Below, one piece after another: positions 7,712 to 15,975 of a DNA stretch of 32,787 nt; the first letter of the stretch is position 1, and every line of letters begins with the position of its first letter. The notes beneath the pieces are model-generated. The model saw only the letters and a list, made by a program, of their open reading frames with translations, did not search any database and had not been told where the DNA came from. Source of the stretch: Bryobacteraceae bacterium (lineage in GTDB: Bacteria; Acidobacteriota; Terriglobia; Bryobacterales; Bryobacteraceae); NCBI GenBank assembly GCA_030038565.1, contig JASHSS010000783.1, positions 1 to 32,787 of the forward strand. The letters are read 5' to 3'. Both the position numbers and the translations under genes were made by a program.

Positions 7712-8032
7712 AGTCGGGTTATCCTTTCGTAGGTTAGTTTCTACTTGAGAGGGATTCGCCTCGGAATGTCATCCCGATCAAGAACAAACGGTGCTCATCC
7801 AACGGCTTCAAGTGTCTCGCGCCGAGCGACAAGGTGAAACCGGATCCGATACACAGGCACATAACATCTAGTCGAAGCTCTAATAGGTTCGCCGAACGGC
7901 GAACTGAGCTCACCCTTGGGGTGATACTCTACCATGCAATAGCGAAAATAACCAGACTAACGGGCCCGGTCATGGTCCTGGTTATAGTACCCGCACCGGC
8001 CGGAATTGTATCGAATATTCCAATCGCGCCGG
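7712..8032. other. intergenic region with three inverted repeats
   Basis: This 321-base gap separates the peptidoglycan-binding gene from the end of the MFS gene. It holds two adjacent hairpins, GTTCGCC/GGCGAAC (7887-7904, 7-bp stem) and CACCC/GGGTG (7911-7923), plus the terminator at 7943-7985. I see no credible ORF and no clear promoter for the gene starting at 7711. Confidence 0.5.
7943..7985 (-). terminator. probable rho-independent terminator of the MFS gene
   Basis: ATAACCAG (7948-7955) pairs with CTGGTTAT (7978-7985). Read on the minus strand the stem closes in CTGGTTAT and continues into TTTTCGC, giving a short U-run. It lies about 50 nt after the stop of the minus-strand MFS gene, in the right orientation. 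Confidence 0.5.
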
Positions 8033-9349
8033 TCACGCTTCCGGCGTGGGCGGCAGCGGGGGCAGTATTCCCAGTTCCCGGTAGATGGGGCGAATCGCGC
8101 GGCGCAGGCGTGGCAGGTGGGCAAAGAATCCGGCCGCGCCGGCCAGGCACAGGGCGCCTCCGCCAATAATCGTCCAGGGCGCTCCCACCCGCGCCGCCAG
8201 GGCCCCGGCGGCCAGGCTGCCGAACGGCGCCAGACCCTGGAAGGCCATCGAATAATACGCCATCACCCGTCCCCGCTTATCCTCCTCCACGATGGTCTGC
8301 AGGATGGTATTGGTGGAGGCCATGTGGCGCATCATGCCGAAGCCCGCCGTAGCCACGAAGATGAGCGAGAGCCACAGCCACCGCGAGAGTCCCAGCCCGA
8401 TCAGCCCGATGCCGAACAGGCTGGAGGACCACACAATGATCCTGCCCAGACCGAGGACGCTCGGGCGCATGGCCAGAGTGACCGCGCCGGTCAGCGCGCC
8501 CAGTCCCACGGCGGCCATCAGGAATCCCAGGTTGGAGGCGCCGCCGTGCAGAATGTTGCGGGCAAAAATGGGCATCAGCACGGTATAAGGCATCCCCACC
8601 AGGCTTACCAGTACCAGAAACAGCAGCACCGAACGGATGGGGTCCGATTCCCTCACGTAGCGCCACCCCTCGCGCAGCTCCGAAACCAGCAGAGAGGACC
8701 GGTTGCGGGCGGCCCGCGGCGTCACCCGCATGGCCAGCAGCGAGGCGATCACCGCCATGTAGCTGACCCCGTCGATCAGGAAACAATAGCCCTCGCCGAC
8801 GGCGGCGATGAGCATGCCCGCGATGGCCGGCCCGATCAGCCGGGCGCCATTCACCATCGAGGAATTGAGCGCGATAGCGTTCGCCAGATCTTCGCGGCGC
8901 TCGATCATCTGCACCACGAACGACTGGCGGGCGGGCATATCAAACGCGTTGACGGAACCCTGGAACAGGACCAGCAGGATGATTTCCCAGACCGTAATCA
9001 CGTGGCCCAGCGCCAGAAAGGCCAGGGTGAAGGATTGCAGCATCGAGAGCGTCTGCGTGACCAGCAGGGTGCGGTGCCGATCCCAGCGGTCCACCCACAC
9101 CCCGGCCAGGGGAGCCAGAAAAAGAATCGGAATCTGGCCCGCGAAGCTGGCCAACCCGAGTAGCAGGGGCGAATTGGTGAGGCGGTACACCAGCCAACTG
9201 GTAGCCACGCGGGTCATCCACGTACCGATCAGGGAGACGCTCTGGCCTTCAAAAAACAACCGGTAGTTGCGCGCGTGGAGAGCCCGCAACAGCAGGCGCC
9301 AGCGCGCCAGATTGGTCTGGTCCGTGTTCAACCGGGAATCCTGACGCAT
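8033..9349 (-). CDS. MFS transporter, EntS/MFS_3-like exporter
   Basis: The 438-residue product has about twelve hydrophobic helices. Near the N terminus it carries YRLFFEGQSVSLIGTWM and, in the loop between TM2 and TM3, AGVWVDRWDRHRTLL, the form of the MFS signature seen in the EntS/enterobactin-exporter and macrolide-efflux branch. That branch exports siderophores or drugs across the inner membrane by proton antiport, but the substrate cannot be read from sequence. The ATG at 9349 is supported by the immediate start of the conserved region. It diverges from the exonuclease gene with only 60 nt between starts, so the two promoters must overlap or be adjacent. A terminator-like hairpin follows the stop. 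Confidence 0.92.
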   Translation of the reverse strand: MRQDSRLNTDQTNLARWRLLLRALHARNYRLFFEGQSVSLIGTWMTRVATSWLVYRLTNSPLLLGLASFAGQIPILFLAPLAGVWVDRWDRHRTLLVTQTLSMLQSFTLAFLALGHVITVWEIILLVLFQGSVNAFDMPARQSFVVQMIERREDLANAIALNSSMVNGARLIGPAIAGMLIAAVGEGYCFLIDGVSYMAVIASLLAMRVTPRAARNRSSLLVSELREGWRYVRESDPIRSVLLFLVLVSLVGMPYTVLMPIFARNILHGGASNLGFLMAAVGLGALTGAVTLAMRPSVLGLGRIIVWSSSLFGIGLIGLGLSRWLWLSLIFVATAGFGMMRHMASTNTILQTIVEEDKRGRVMAYYSMAFQGLAPFGSLAAGALAARVGAPWTIIGGGALCLAGAAGFFAHLPRLRRAIRPIYRELGILPPLPPTPEA

Positions 9350-9395
9350 GCGGAGTGCCCTTGTGAAGACGGGGACCTCGCCCCAGCCGTTACTC

Positions 9396-9401
9396 TATAC
9401 T
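9396..9401 (+). promoter_or_regulatory. TATACT -10-like box, possible leaderless start for exonuclease
   Basis: TATACT lies 8 nt before the ATG at 9410, so transcription would begin at or very near the start codon. No good -35 hexamer is seen 16-18 nt upstream, and there is no ribosome-binding site before the ATG, which fits a leaderless message. Confidence 0.4.
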
Positions 9402-9409
9402 CGGACCAT

Positions 9410-10300
9410 ATGGACATTCACCTGGTGGATGGAACCTACGAACTGTTCCGCTACTACTTCGCCGTGCCCGCCGCCGCGGATGTTCAGGGCCGCGAAATCG
9501 GCGCCGTGCGCGGCGTGCTGCGATCCATCCTGTCCATGGTCGAGCAGGGCGCGACACACCTCGGCGTGGCTACCGATCACGTGGTGGAGTCCTTCCGCAA
9601 TGGCTTGTACCCCGGATACAAAACCAGCGAGGGCGTGCCCGAGCCGCTGCTGGCGCAGTTTCCGCTTCTGGAGGAAGCGCTCGAAGCCATGGGCGTGAGA
9701 GTGTGGCCCATGGTGGAGTTCGAGGCCGATGACGCCATGGCTTCGGCCGCCGCCAGGGCCGCGCGGGACGATGCCGTGCGCCAGGTGATTCTGTGCACTC
9801 CGGACAAAGATCTGGCCCAGTGCGTGGCCGGCCAAAGGGTCGTGCAACTGGACCGGCGTCGCGGCATCCTGCGGGACGAAGCCGGCGTGAAGGCCAGGTT
9901 CGGGGTGAAGCCGGAATCCATTCCGGACTACCTGGCTGTGCTGGGCGACGCCGCCGATGGATTTCCCGGGATTCAGGGCTGGGGCGAGAAAGCCGCCTCC
10001 CTGACTCTCTCCCGGTATGGCCACCTGGAGGACATCCCCAAGGACTGGCGCCGCTGGGATGCCTCCATCGCCAACGCCCGCCGGCTCTCCGCATCGCTCG
10101 CCGGTTCCTGGGAAGACGCCATGCTCTTTCGAACCCTGGCCACATTGCGGCGCGATGTGCCGGTTTTCGACTCAGTGGAGGAACTTCGCTGGCAGGGACC
10201 GCGGCCCGCGTTTGAAGAGCAGTGTCGCGCCATGGGGTCGCCCGATCTGTTCGGGCGCGCCACTGCGGCCAGGGACAAGGTACTGACAGGCACGGCATGA
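9410..10300 (+). CDS. stand-alone 5'-3' exonuclease (Pol I N-terminal/FEN-like)
   Basis: The 296-residue product matches the 5'-nuclease domain of DNA polymerase I without a polymerase. Metal-binding acids are visible in order: Asp7 (HLVDGTYELF), Glu105/Asp107/Asp108 (EFEADDAMAS), Asp132/Asp134 (CTPDKDLAQ) and Asp180/Asp183 (LGDAADGFPGIQGWGEKAA). The last lies in the helix-hairpin-helix (H3TH) segment that binds DNA. Members cut 5' flaps and RNA primers and act with polymerase and ligase. An in-frame extension back to 9275 runs antisense through the MFS gene and is rejected; the conserved domain starts exactly at ATG 9410. Its TGA overlaps an ATG of the next gene (ATGA at 10297), suggesting cotranscription. 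Confidence 0.9.
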   Translation: MDIHLVDGTYELFRYYFAVPAAADVQGREIGAVRGVLRSILSMVEQGATHLGVATDHVVESFRNGLYPGYKTSEGVPEPLLAQFPLLEEALEAMGVRVWPMVEFEADDAMASAAARAARDDAVRQVILCTPDKDLAQCVAGQRVVQLDRRRGILRDEAGVKARFGVKPESIPDYLAVLGDAADGFPGIQGWGEKAASLTLSRYGHLEDIPKDWRRWDASIANARRLSASLAGSWEDAMLFRTLATLRRDVPVFDSVEELRWQGPRPAFEEQCRAMGSPDLFGRATAARDKVLTGTA

Positions 10301-10320
10301 GAACTGCTGGGGCTAACCAT

Positions 10321-11100
10321 ATGCGGATCGCAACCGTCAAAACCGGGCAGATGCGAGGGATCCTCCTGTGCGCCTTGATGACCGCCTTCGCGTACGGAGC
10401 GCTGGGGCAGGAATTTGAAGTAGTTTCCGTGAAGCCCAATACATCCGGGTCCGGCGGTTCGCACCTGAGCAGCGATCGCGCCATGCTCACAGGGACCAAT
10501 CTCAGCCTCAAAAACCTGATCCTGATGGCGTACCAGATCAAGGATTACCAGTTGGAGGGTCCGGAATGGCTGGCTTCCGAGCGGTTCGATATCGCCGCCA
10601 GGTTTCCCCAGGCGCTTCCCGCCGATCCGGTAAAGTACGATGCGGCGCTGGGCGCCATGATGCAAAAGATGCTGGCCGGCCGCTTCAGACTGGCGATCCA
10701 CCGCGATCAAAAAATCTTCGCGGTTTACGGGCTGGTGGTGGGCAGGAAGGGCATCAAATTCAAAGCCGTGGCGGACACCGGTTCCAGCAGCAAGTCTAAT
10801 AACACCCACTACACCGGCCGGGGCGTCAGCATGAGCCAATTCGCGGAGTTCCTGGGGCGCCGGATGGACTTGCCGGTGCTCGATATGACCGGCCTCCAGG
10901 GCGTCTACGAGTTGACCCTGAACTGGGTTCCGGAGGCCCGCGAATCCGGCGACGGCAAAGGTGCGGCCGCCGATACCCCGTCCGGGCCGTCACTCCTCGA
11001 CGCGCTCACGGAACAATTGGGCCTGAAGCTCGAAAACCGCAAAGCCCCGCTTGAGATTGTGGTCGTGGACCACGCCGATAGGGTGCCGGTGGAGAATTAG
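10321..11100 (+). CDS. TIGR03435-like secreted protein of unknown function
   Basis: The 259-residue product has a signal peptide (basic start, then RGILLCALMTAFAYGALG) and the marks of the TIGR03435 family known from Solibacter and relatives: FEVVSVKPN near the mature N terminus, then NLSLKNLILMAYQIKDYQLEGP, WLASERFDIAA, MLAGRFRLAIH, FAVYGLVVGRKG, and at the end LLDALTEQLGLKLENRKAPL plus VVDHADRVPVEN. Function is unknown; the family is expanded in Acidobacteriota, often near sigma factors, BlaR1-like genes or ADOP permeases. I prefer ATG 10321; ATG 10297, which overlaps the exonuclease stop, and ATG 10351 are alternatives, and all keep the signal peptide. Confidence 0.85.
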   Translation: MRIATVKTGQMRGILLCALMTAFAYGALGQEFEVVSVKPNTSGSGGSHLSSDRAMLTGTNLSLKNLILMAYQIKDYQLEGPEWLASERFDIAARFPQALPADPVKYDAALGAMMQKMLAGRFRLAIHRDQKIFAVYGLVVGRKGIKFKAVADTGSSSKSNNTHYTGRGVSMSQFAEFLGRRMDLPVLDMTGLQGVYELTLNWVPEARESGDGKGAAADTPSGPSLLDALTEQLGLKLENRKAPLEIVVVDHADRVPVEN

Positions 11101-11101
11101 C

Positions 11102-11139
11102 GAATCGCGATGGGCGCGGCGGAGGCCCACACGCGATTC
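11102..11139 (+). terminator. strong hairpin directly after the TIGR03435 stop
   Basis: GAATCGCG (11102-11109) pairs with CGCGATTC (11132-11139), and inside it TGGGC pairs with GCCCA, giving a long two-part stem that begins two bases after the stop codon. There is no long U-run, so it is terminator-like or an mRNA-end stabiliser. Confidence 0.45.
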
Positions 11140-11271
11140 TGGACCAACTCGCGAACGACTTCTCGCACGCGCTAGGAACCGGGCCGCGGCCAGCGAGGTG
11201 GCCGCGCGAATGCCGGGCCACGCGCACCTCCCTTTGGTCCCAGGGATGCGCCACCGGGGCGCTCGGGCGAC

Positions 11272-11319
11272 GGGCAGGCTTGGCCTTCAGCCTGCCCTGG
11301 ACAGGCTGAAGGCCTGTCC
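11272..11319. repeat. palindromic repeat of the CAGGC/GCCTG family
   Basis: Two tandem hairpins, GGGCAGGCT/AGCCTGCCC (11272-11297) and GGACAGGC/GCCTGTCC (11299-11319), compete with one perfect 13-bp palindrome, GGCCTTCAGCCTG (11282-11294) with CAGGCTGAAGGCC (11302-11314). The block is followed by CCACC, as at 2785 and 2907. It lies between the TIGR03435 gene and the convergent receptor gene; the rest of 11140-11381 shows no gene. Confidence 0.6.
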
Positions 11320-11381
11320 CACCAAAGCACGCATCATGTCGTGACAGGCGCGTCAGGAAAGCGAATCATGCGGTCGGGGAC

Positions 11382-14300
11382 CTAGAAACCGAACTTCGCG
11401 GCCAGCACGATCACGCGCCCGGTAACGATGGCGCCCTGCCCCGAACCGTACGGGCTGGTAGGCGGCGCCAGGGTGCTCGACGTGGTTCCCAGGCTGCCCG
11501 ACGTGATGGAAGCGGTCGGGACGGCGAAACTCGGGTGGTTCAAAACGTTGTAGAACTGCGCTCCGATTTCGACCCAGGCCTTCTCCTTGATGAAGAATCT
11601 CTTGGTCAGGCTGGTGTCCACATCGAAGTAGCCGGGCCCGCGGAAGACGCCCGGACCGGTGACTCCGAAATCGGTCTGGATCGGAGTGTTCACCCCCGAG
11701 GTCGAGTTGTAGGTCATGAAATCGCTGGGGGTGAAGCAGGGCGGCGTGCTCGAACCGTGGACCGCGGTGCAGACCGGGTTGATGCTGGGGTCGATGACGG
11801 ATGCCAGAAATGTCTGGCTGGTGCCGCCGCCGGAGTTGATCTGCGCGGACATCTTGCTGTCGGAAGACGAGAACGGCCGCCCGGTGTATGCGTACACCTT
11901 GCCGGACAGGTTCCATCCGCCGATAGTATTTTTCAGGAAAGCGTTGGCGAACTTGTGCGGCTCGGTCCAGACGAAATCGCTGGTAATGGCATGACGGACG
12001 TCGATGCTCTCGTTGCCGTAGCCGAAGTTCAGGTTGTAGGGATTGTAGACCGAGGCCAGGCCCAGCGCGTGCGACCAGGTCCAGCCAAGTTGCCCCTGCA
12101 ATCCCCACTTCAGGGCGCGCCGGAGTTGGACGGTCATGGCGTCGTAGTTGGAGTAGCCGGCAGTCAGTACCTGCGTCACGGTCAGGAAACGGGGATCGGG
12201 CGCGGCGGTGGGCAGGCCGGCGAAACTCGTGCCGTAATACTTGTTGAGGCCGTTCGCGCCCAGCAGCAGAAAGAAATTGCTCGAGGTGTTGGAGATAGCC
12301 TGATCGTAGCCGTGATTGCCGGCATAAGTCACCGCCAGAACGTCGTGCTCGTCCAACTGGCGCTCCAATGCCAGGCTCCACTCGGTGGTTTTCGGCGCCA
12401 CGAAGTTGTTCGGCGGCGAATAGTAGCTGGGAGCGCTGAAGGGGATGCTTCCCAATGCCGCTTTGATCGACGCCAGAGTGCCGCCACCGGCGAACTGGGA
12501 GGTGAACGTATTGTAGGCCGCGGCGGCGGCATAAGCCGAGCTTGCGGAATCGGTCGGCGGGCCGGCTTCGCCGAACGTCACGCTTGGTTTGAAGACGCTG
12601 GGGGCATTGCCGAATACGCTGGATGCCACGCTGCCCGCGAAAAGCGTGGCGAACGAGCCGATGCCGCCGCGAACCACGGTTTTCGAATCCAGGTTCCACG
12701 CGAAACCGAAGCGCGGTTCCGGAATGATGCTTTCCAGGCTCTTGTACAGATTGTGTTCGCCGGTAGTGATGGTCTGGTTGTAGGGAATGCTGGCCCCGCC
12801 CGAGTAGCCCGATGTTCCGAACTGCGTGTTCATGCGCGCGAAGCAGTTATCCAGGCAGGACGGGTCGCCGTCGTGCTCGATGCGCATACCCAGCATAAAA
12901 GTGAGATTGCGCCGGATCTTCCATTCATCCTGCACATAAGCGCCTAGCGAACTCATACGCAGGTGGACCTGCAACATGTTGGGGAAATACTGGCTGAAGG
13001 AAGATCCCGCGCCCGTGGAGTTGATCTGGCCGGTCGCAAAGTCCGTCAGATCGGTGAACGTGTAAATTCCGGCGTACGCCCTTTCGGAGTTGGTGAAGTC
13101 GGTGACCTTATTGTACCGGTAGTTGGCGCCGACCTTAATGCTGTGTTTGCCCTGGATCCAGGTGACGTCATCCACGAACTGAGCCTGGCCCACGTTGCGG
13201 CCTTGCGGCATGTTGGTGGCGATGCCCAACTCTGTGCAGCAGCCGTCATTCGGGTACCAGGTCTCCGGCATTAGCGAGAGGGCCTTTTTGAGGTCCGTGT
13301 AGCCGAAATACGCGGTGTACCACATGCCGGAGCCGATGAAGTTATTCACCAGGGTAGGTGTTATAGCGTAGGTATAGGTCAACTGGCCGGCATCGGAGGG
13401 TTGGTTGCTCGTTTCATTGAAAGCCGCATTGATAAGGCTCGGTCCGGTAGCCTGCACGCCCCAATCGGGGTTGAATCGTGCGCTGATCTTCTGCTTGTCG
13501 GTGATGTTGTAGTCGCCGCGAAACACCATCAGGCTCTCTTTGTTGATCTCGCTGGCGTTTTCGGCGAAGGCGTAGGTGCAGGGCACATTGTTGGCAACGT
13601 TATTGCCGCCGAACACGCCGCCGCCGGGAGCCTGAATGTTGGAGTTCCAGAACGTGTAGACGCCGCAGCCGAGGTGGTCGTTGCCGTCCTGTAAGGGGCC
13701 GTTGCCGTTGGTGGTTGGAACCGCGTTCTTGGCGCCGGGCGCGCCGGACCACAGCGCGAAAGCATCCTGATAGAGCGGCAGGGTGGCCGCGGGCACGTGC
13801 GCCAGGGTATATTGCTCAAACTGCGGAGAAGGAATGTGCACCACGCCGGACGTCGGCAGGGCGTATTGCAGGCTCTCGTAGTTGAAGAAGAAGAACAGCT
13901 TGTTCTTCTTGATCGGGCCGCCCACCGAACCGCCGAAGTTATGGGAATCCGAGCGCGGCTGCTGCAAGCCCGCCTGGTTGTTGAAGAAATCGTTGGCGTT
14001 GAATATCTTGTCGTTGTAGTTGTGGAACAGGTTGCCGTGGAAACTGTTGCTGCCGGACTTCCCCACGTAGTTCACCTGCGCGCCCGACATGCGGCCGAAG
14101 TCGGCGCTGTAGGCGTTCAGGACCACGGACGCCTCGGCTACCTCATTGGCGCCCAGGGAATTGTTGCTGGCCCCGGAATTGTTGATGTTCAGGTAGGGGT
14201 CCATGTTGTCGGCGCCGTTGAAGGTGAAAAGGGCCGACGCCCCCGGAATTCCGTTGACGTTGAAATTGCCCGACGATCCCCCGCCCGGCAATACCAGCAC

Positions 14301-14810
14301 CCCGGGAACCGTGAACGCGACGGTGGTGATGTCGCCTCCATTGGCGGGCAGATTAGTAACTTGCGCCTGGTTGAAGCCGCTGGTCAGGTTAGCGTTCTCG
14401 GTTTGCAGCAGTTCCGCCTGCTCGGTCACCTCCACGGTGGCCTGCGTTAGTTGCACGGTCACGGTCAGGTTGACGCCCAATTCCTGCCCCACCAATAAGG
14501 TCAGTTTCTCGACCCTGGACTTCAGGCTGGTGGCATTGGCGGAAACTTCATAATCGCCCGGCTCGAGGAGTGAAAAGCGGTACTCGCCCACGCCGTTGGT
14601 GGTGGCGTTTCTGGTTACATTGGTGGCGATCTGCCTGATGGTTACGGCCGCGCCGGGCACAACCGCGCCGGTCGAATCCGAAACCACTCCCGCGATATCG
14701 CCGGTGGTCATGGTTTGACTGAATGCCGGCGCCGTCCGCAATAGCAGCAGCGCCGCGGCCAGGCTGAGCAAGGCCAGCCAGGAACGCCCATAGCGTACTC
14801 GATCCCTCAT
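11382..14810 (-). CDS. TonB-dependent receptor-like outer-membrane protein with carboxypeptidase-regulatory domain (Oar-like)
   Basis: The 1142-residue product starts at ATG 14810, 7 nt after a GGAGG ribosome-binding site, and opens with a signal peptide (SWLALLSLAAALLLLRTAP, cleavage after AFS). Residues about 36-120 form a carboxypeptidase-regulatory beta-sandwich (GDIAGVVSDSTGAVVPGAAV, GVGEYRFSLLEPGDYEV). About 125-270 form the plug (NVNGIPGASALFTFNGADNMD). The rest is an outer-membrane barrel, with KKNKLFFFFNYESLQY early and the C-terminal aromatic residue VLAAKFGF. These receptors take up large or scarce nutrients with TonB energy; the ligand is unknown and no TonB box was identified. 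In-frame sequence back to 15032 is not coding. It faces the TIGR03435 gene and diverges from the PIG-L gene. Confidence 0.93.
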   Translation of the reverse strand: MRDRVRYGRSWLALLSLAAALLLLRTAPAFSQTMTTGDIAGVVSDSTGAVVPGAAVTIRQIATNVTRNATTNGVGEYRFSLLEPGDYEVSANATSLKSRVEKLTLLVGQELGVNLTVTVQLTQATVEVTEQAELLQTENANLTSGFNQAQVTNLPANGGDITTVAFTVPGVLVLPGGGSSGNFNVNGIPGASALFTFNGADNMDPYLNINNSGASNNSLGANEVAEASVVLNAYSADFGRMSGAQVNYVGKSGSNSFHGNLFHNYNDKIFNANDFFNNQAGLQQPRSDSHNFGGSVGGPIKKNKLFFFFNYESLQYALPTSGVVHIPSPQFEQYTLAHVPAATLPLYQDAFALWSGAPGAKNAVPTTNGNGPLQDGNDHLGCGVYTFWNSNIQAPGGGVFGGNNVANNVPCTYAFAENASEINKESLMVFRGDYNITDKQKISARFNPDWGVQATGPSLINAAFNETSNQPSDAGQLTYTYAITPTLVNNFIGSGMWYTAYFGYTDLKKALSLMPETWYPNDGCCTELGIATNMPQGRNVGQAQFVDDVTWIQGKHSIKVGANYRYNKVTDFTNSERAYAGIYTFTDLTDFATGQINSTGAGSSFSQYFPNMLQVHLRMSSLGAYVQDEWKIRRNLTFMLGMRIEHDGDPSCLDNCFARMNTQFGTSGYSGGASIPYNQTITTGEHNLYKSLESIIPEPRFGFAWNLDSKTVVRGGIGSFATLFAGSVASSVFGNAPSVFKPSVTFGEAGPPTDSASSAYAAAAAYNTFTSQFAGGGTLASIKAALGSIPFSAPSYYSPPNNFVAPKTTEWSLALERQLDEHDVLAVTYAGNHGYDQAISNTSSNFFLLLGANGLNKYYGTSFAGLPTAAPDPRFLTVTQVLTAGYSNYDAMTVQLRRALKWGLQGQLGWTWSHALGLASVYNPYNLNFGYGNESIDVRHAITSDFVWTEPHKFANAFLKNTIGGWNLSGKVYAYTGRPFSSSDSKMSAQINSGGGTSQTFLASVIDPSINPVCTAVHGSSTPPCFTPSDFMTYNSTSGVNTPIQTDFGVTGPGVFRGPGYFDVDTSLTKRFFIKEKAWVEIGAQFYNVLNHPSFAVPTASITSGSLGTTSSTLAPPTSPYGSGQGAIVTGRVIVLAAKFGF

Positions 14811-15222
14811 CGCAAATCCTCCCGATACGACTAACTCCAAAACTCTGCGCGATCTTGCCTGGTGTAAAATGGCGACGCCCGCGAAACCTGCGTCGGGTGT
14901 TCTAACTCCGTTAGAAAGCCGGGCCGCCATGTTCGATTCGGCGATCCAACTCGGCCCTGGACGGCAACTCCATCGGATGCAAGACTGGATGTCCGTTTGG
15001 CAGAGTATGACACAGCGCCATACTGCATTCAAGTAAAAACGATCTATATACCCTATAATCCAATGGCTTTACTAGCGCGGTCGGTATACACATCGTTCGG
15101 GTGGTGCTGTTTACTGGCACGCCATAAATCCGCAAACTGTTGCAAAACAAGGCGTCTAGCAGCAGCCGGCCTACACCTGGTTTCCGGTACAATAGCCATG
15201 GCCACGTGCCGATCGATCCACC
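14811..15222. other. divergent intergenic region between receptor and PIG-L genes
   Basis: About 410 bases hold the GGAGG ribosome-binding site of the receptor (minus strand, just above 14810), an AT-rich stretch at 15028-15060 with a TATAAT hexamer at 15054-15059 on the plus strand, and the TACAAT box nearer the PIG-L gene. I see no separate gene. Confidence 0.45.
15188..15193 (+). promoter_or_regulatory. TACAAT -10-like box before the PIG-L gene
   Basis: TACAAT lies 29 nt before the ATG at 15223, giving a leader of about 20 nt. The -35 region is not recognisable. A second candidate, TATAAT at 15054-15059, would give a much longer leader. Confidence 0.35.
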
Positions 15223-15975
15223 ATGACTCACATCCTCGCCATTCACGCACATCCCGACGACGTGGAAATGCTCGCGGGCGGCGCCCTGGCGCTGCTGGCT
15301 CACGCGGGCCACTCCGTCACCATCGCCACCTTCACCCCCGGCGATTGCGGCTCCGCGGATCGCGGCGCCGAGGAGATCGCGTCCGTGCGGCGCCGTGAAG
15401 CCGCTAGTGCGGCAGCGCGAATCGGCGCCCGGTACCTGTGCCTGGAAATGCGCGATATGGCGATCTTCAACGACGATGCCTCCCGCCGGCGCGTGACCGA
15501 CGTCCTGCGGCGGACCAACCCGCAGATCGTGCTGGCTCCCTCGCCGGTCGATTATCTCTGCGATCACGAAACCGCCAGCCTGCTGGTACGCGACGCCTGC
15601 TTCGCCGCGCCCCTCCCCAATTACCAGACGGGCAGCCTCGCAACCGAGGCCATCCCGCACCTCTATTTCATGGACCCGGTGGGCGGGCGCGACCGCCAGA
15701 ACTGCATGGTGCGGCCCGATTTCGTGGTGAATATCGCAGCCGCCTTCGAGCGCAAACGCCAGATGCTGGCCGATCACGCCAGCCAGCGCGAATGGCTGCG
15801 CCGCCATCACGGCGTGGACGAATATCTCGAGGAAATGGAAAGGACTACTCGCGAGCGGGGCGCGCTGGCCGGGGTATCGCACGGGGAAGGCTTCCGCCAG
15901 TATCGCGGCCACCCCTACCCGCAGACCCCGTTGCTCCAGGACGCACTCGGGCCGGCGGCCATCGGCCTTCCCTAA
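15223..15975 (+). CDS. PIG-L/LmbE-family zinc-dependent N-deacetylase
   Basis: The 250-residue product shows the PIG-L fold: AHPDDVE at 9-15 supplies the zinc ligands His10 and Asp13 and the catalytic Asp12, and SPVDYLCDHETAS carries the third zinc ligand, His115. Family members deacetylate N-acetylglucosamine-linked compounds, including bacillithiol and mycothiol precursors, GPI intermediates and antibiotics such as lincomycin. The length fits the BshB/LmbE group, but the substrate cannot be told; a bacillithiol-type role is only one option. No good ribosome-binding site precedes ATG 15223, but the conserved N terminus begins there. It runs in the same direction as the guanidine cassette but stands 404 nt before it, so it is probably a separate unit. 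Confidence 0.88.
   Translation: MTHILAIHAHPDDVEMLAGGALALLAHAGHSVTIATFTPGDCGSADRGAEEIASVRRREAASAAARIGARYLCLEMRDMAIFNDDASRRRVTDVLRRTNPQIVLAPSPVDYLCDHETASLLVRDACFAAPLPNYQTGSLATEAIPHLYFMDPVGGRDRQNCMVRPDFVVNIAAAFERKRQMLADHASQREWLRRHHGVDEYLEEMERTTRERGALAGVSHGEGFRQYRGHPYPQTPLLQDALGPAAIGLP

Noticed and set aside
7887-7923. tRNA-like or CRISPR-like structure in the 7.7-8.0 kb gap
   Set aside because: The two hairpins do not fit a cloverleaf, and there are no regularly spaced direct repeats.
9275-9409. N-terminal extension of the exonuclease
   Set aside because: It would run antisense into the MFS gene, and the nuclease domain begins exactly at ATG 9410.
11535-12947. 470-codon plus-strand frame inside the first receptor
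   Set aside because: It is antisense to a receptor with clear barrel motifs and has no start signal.
14811-15032. N-terminal extension of the first receptor
   Set aside because: A perfect GGAGG followed by a signal peptide starts at 14810; the extension is Arg/Trp/Cys-rich and not signal-like.
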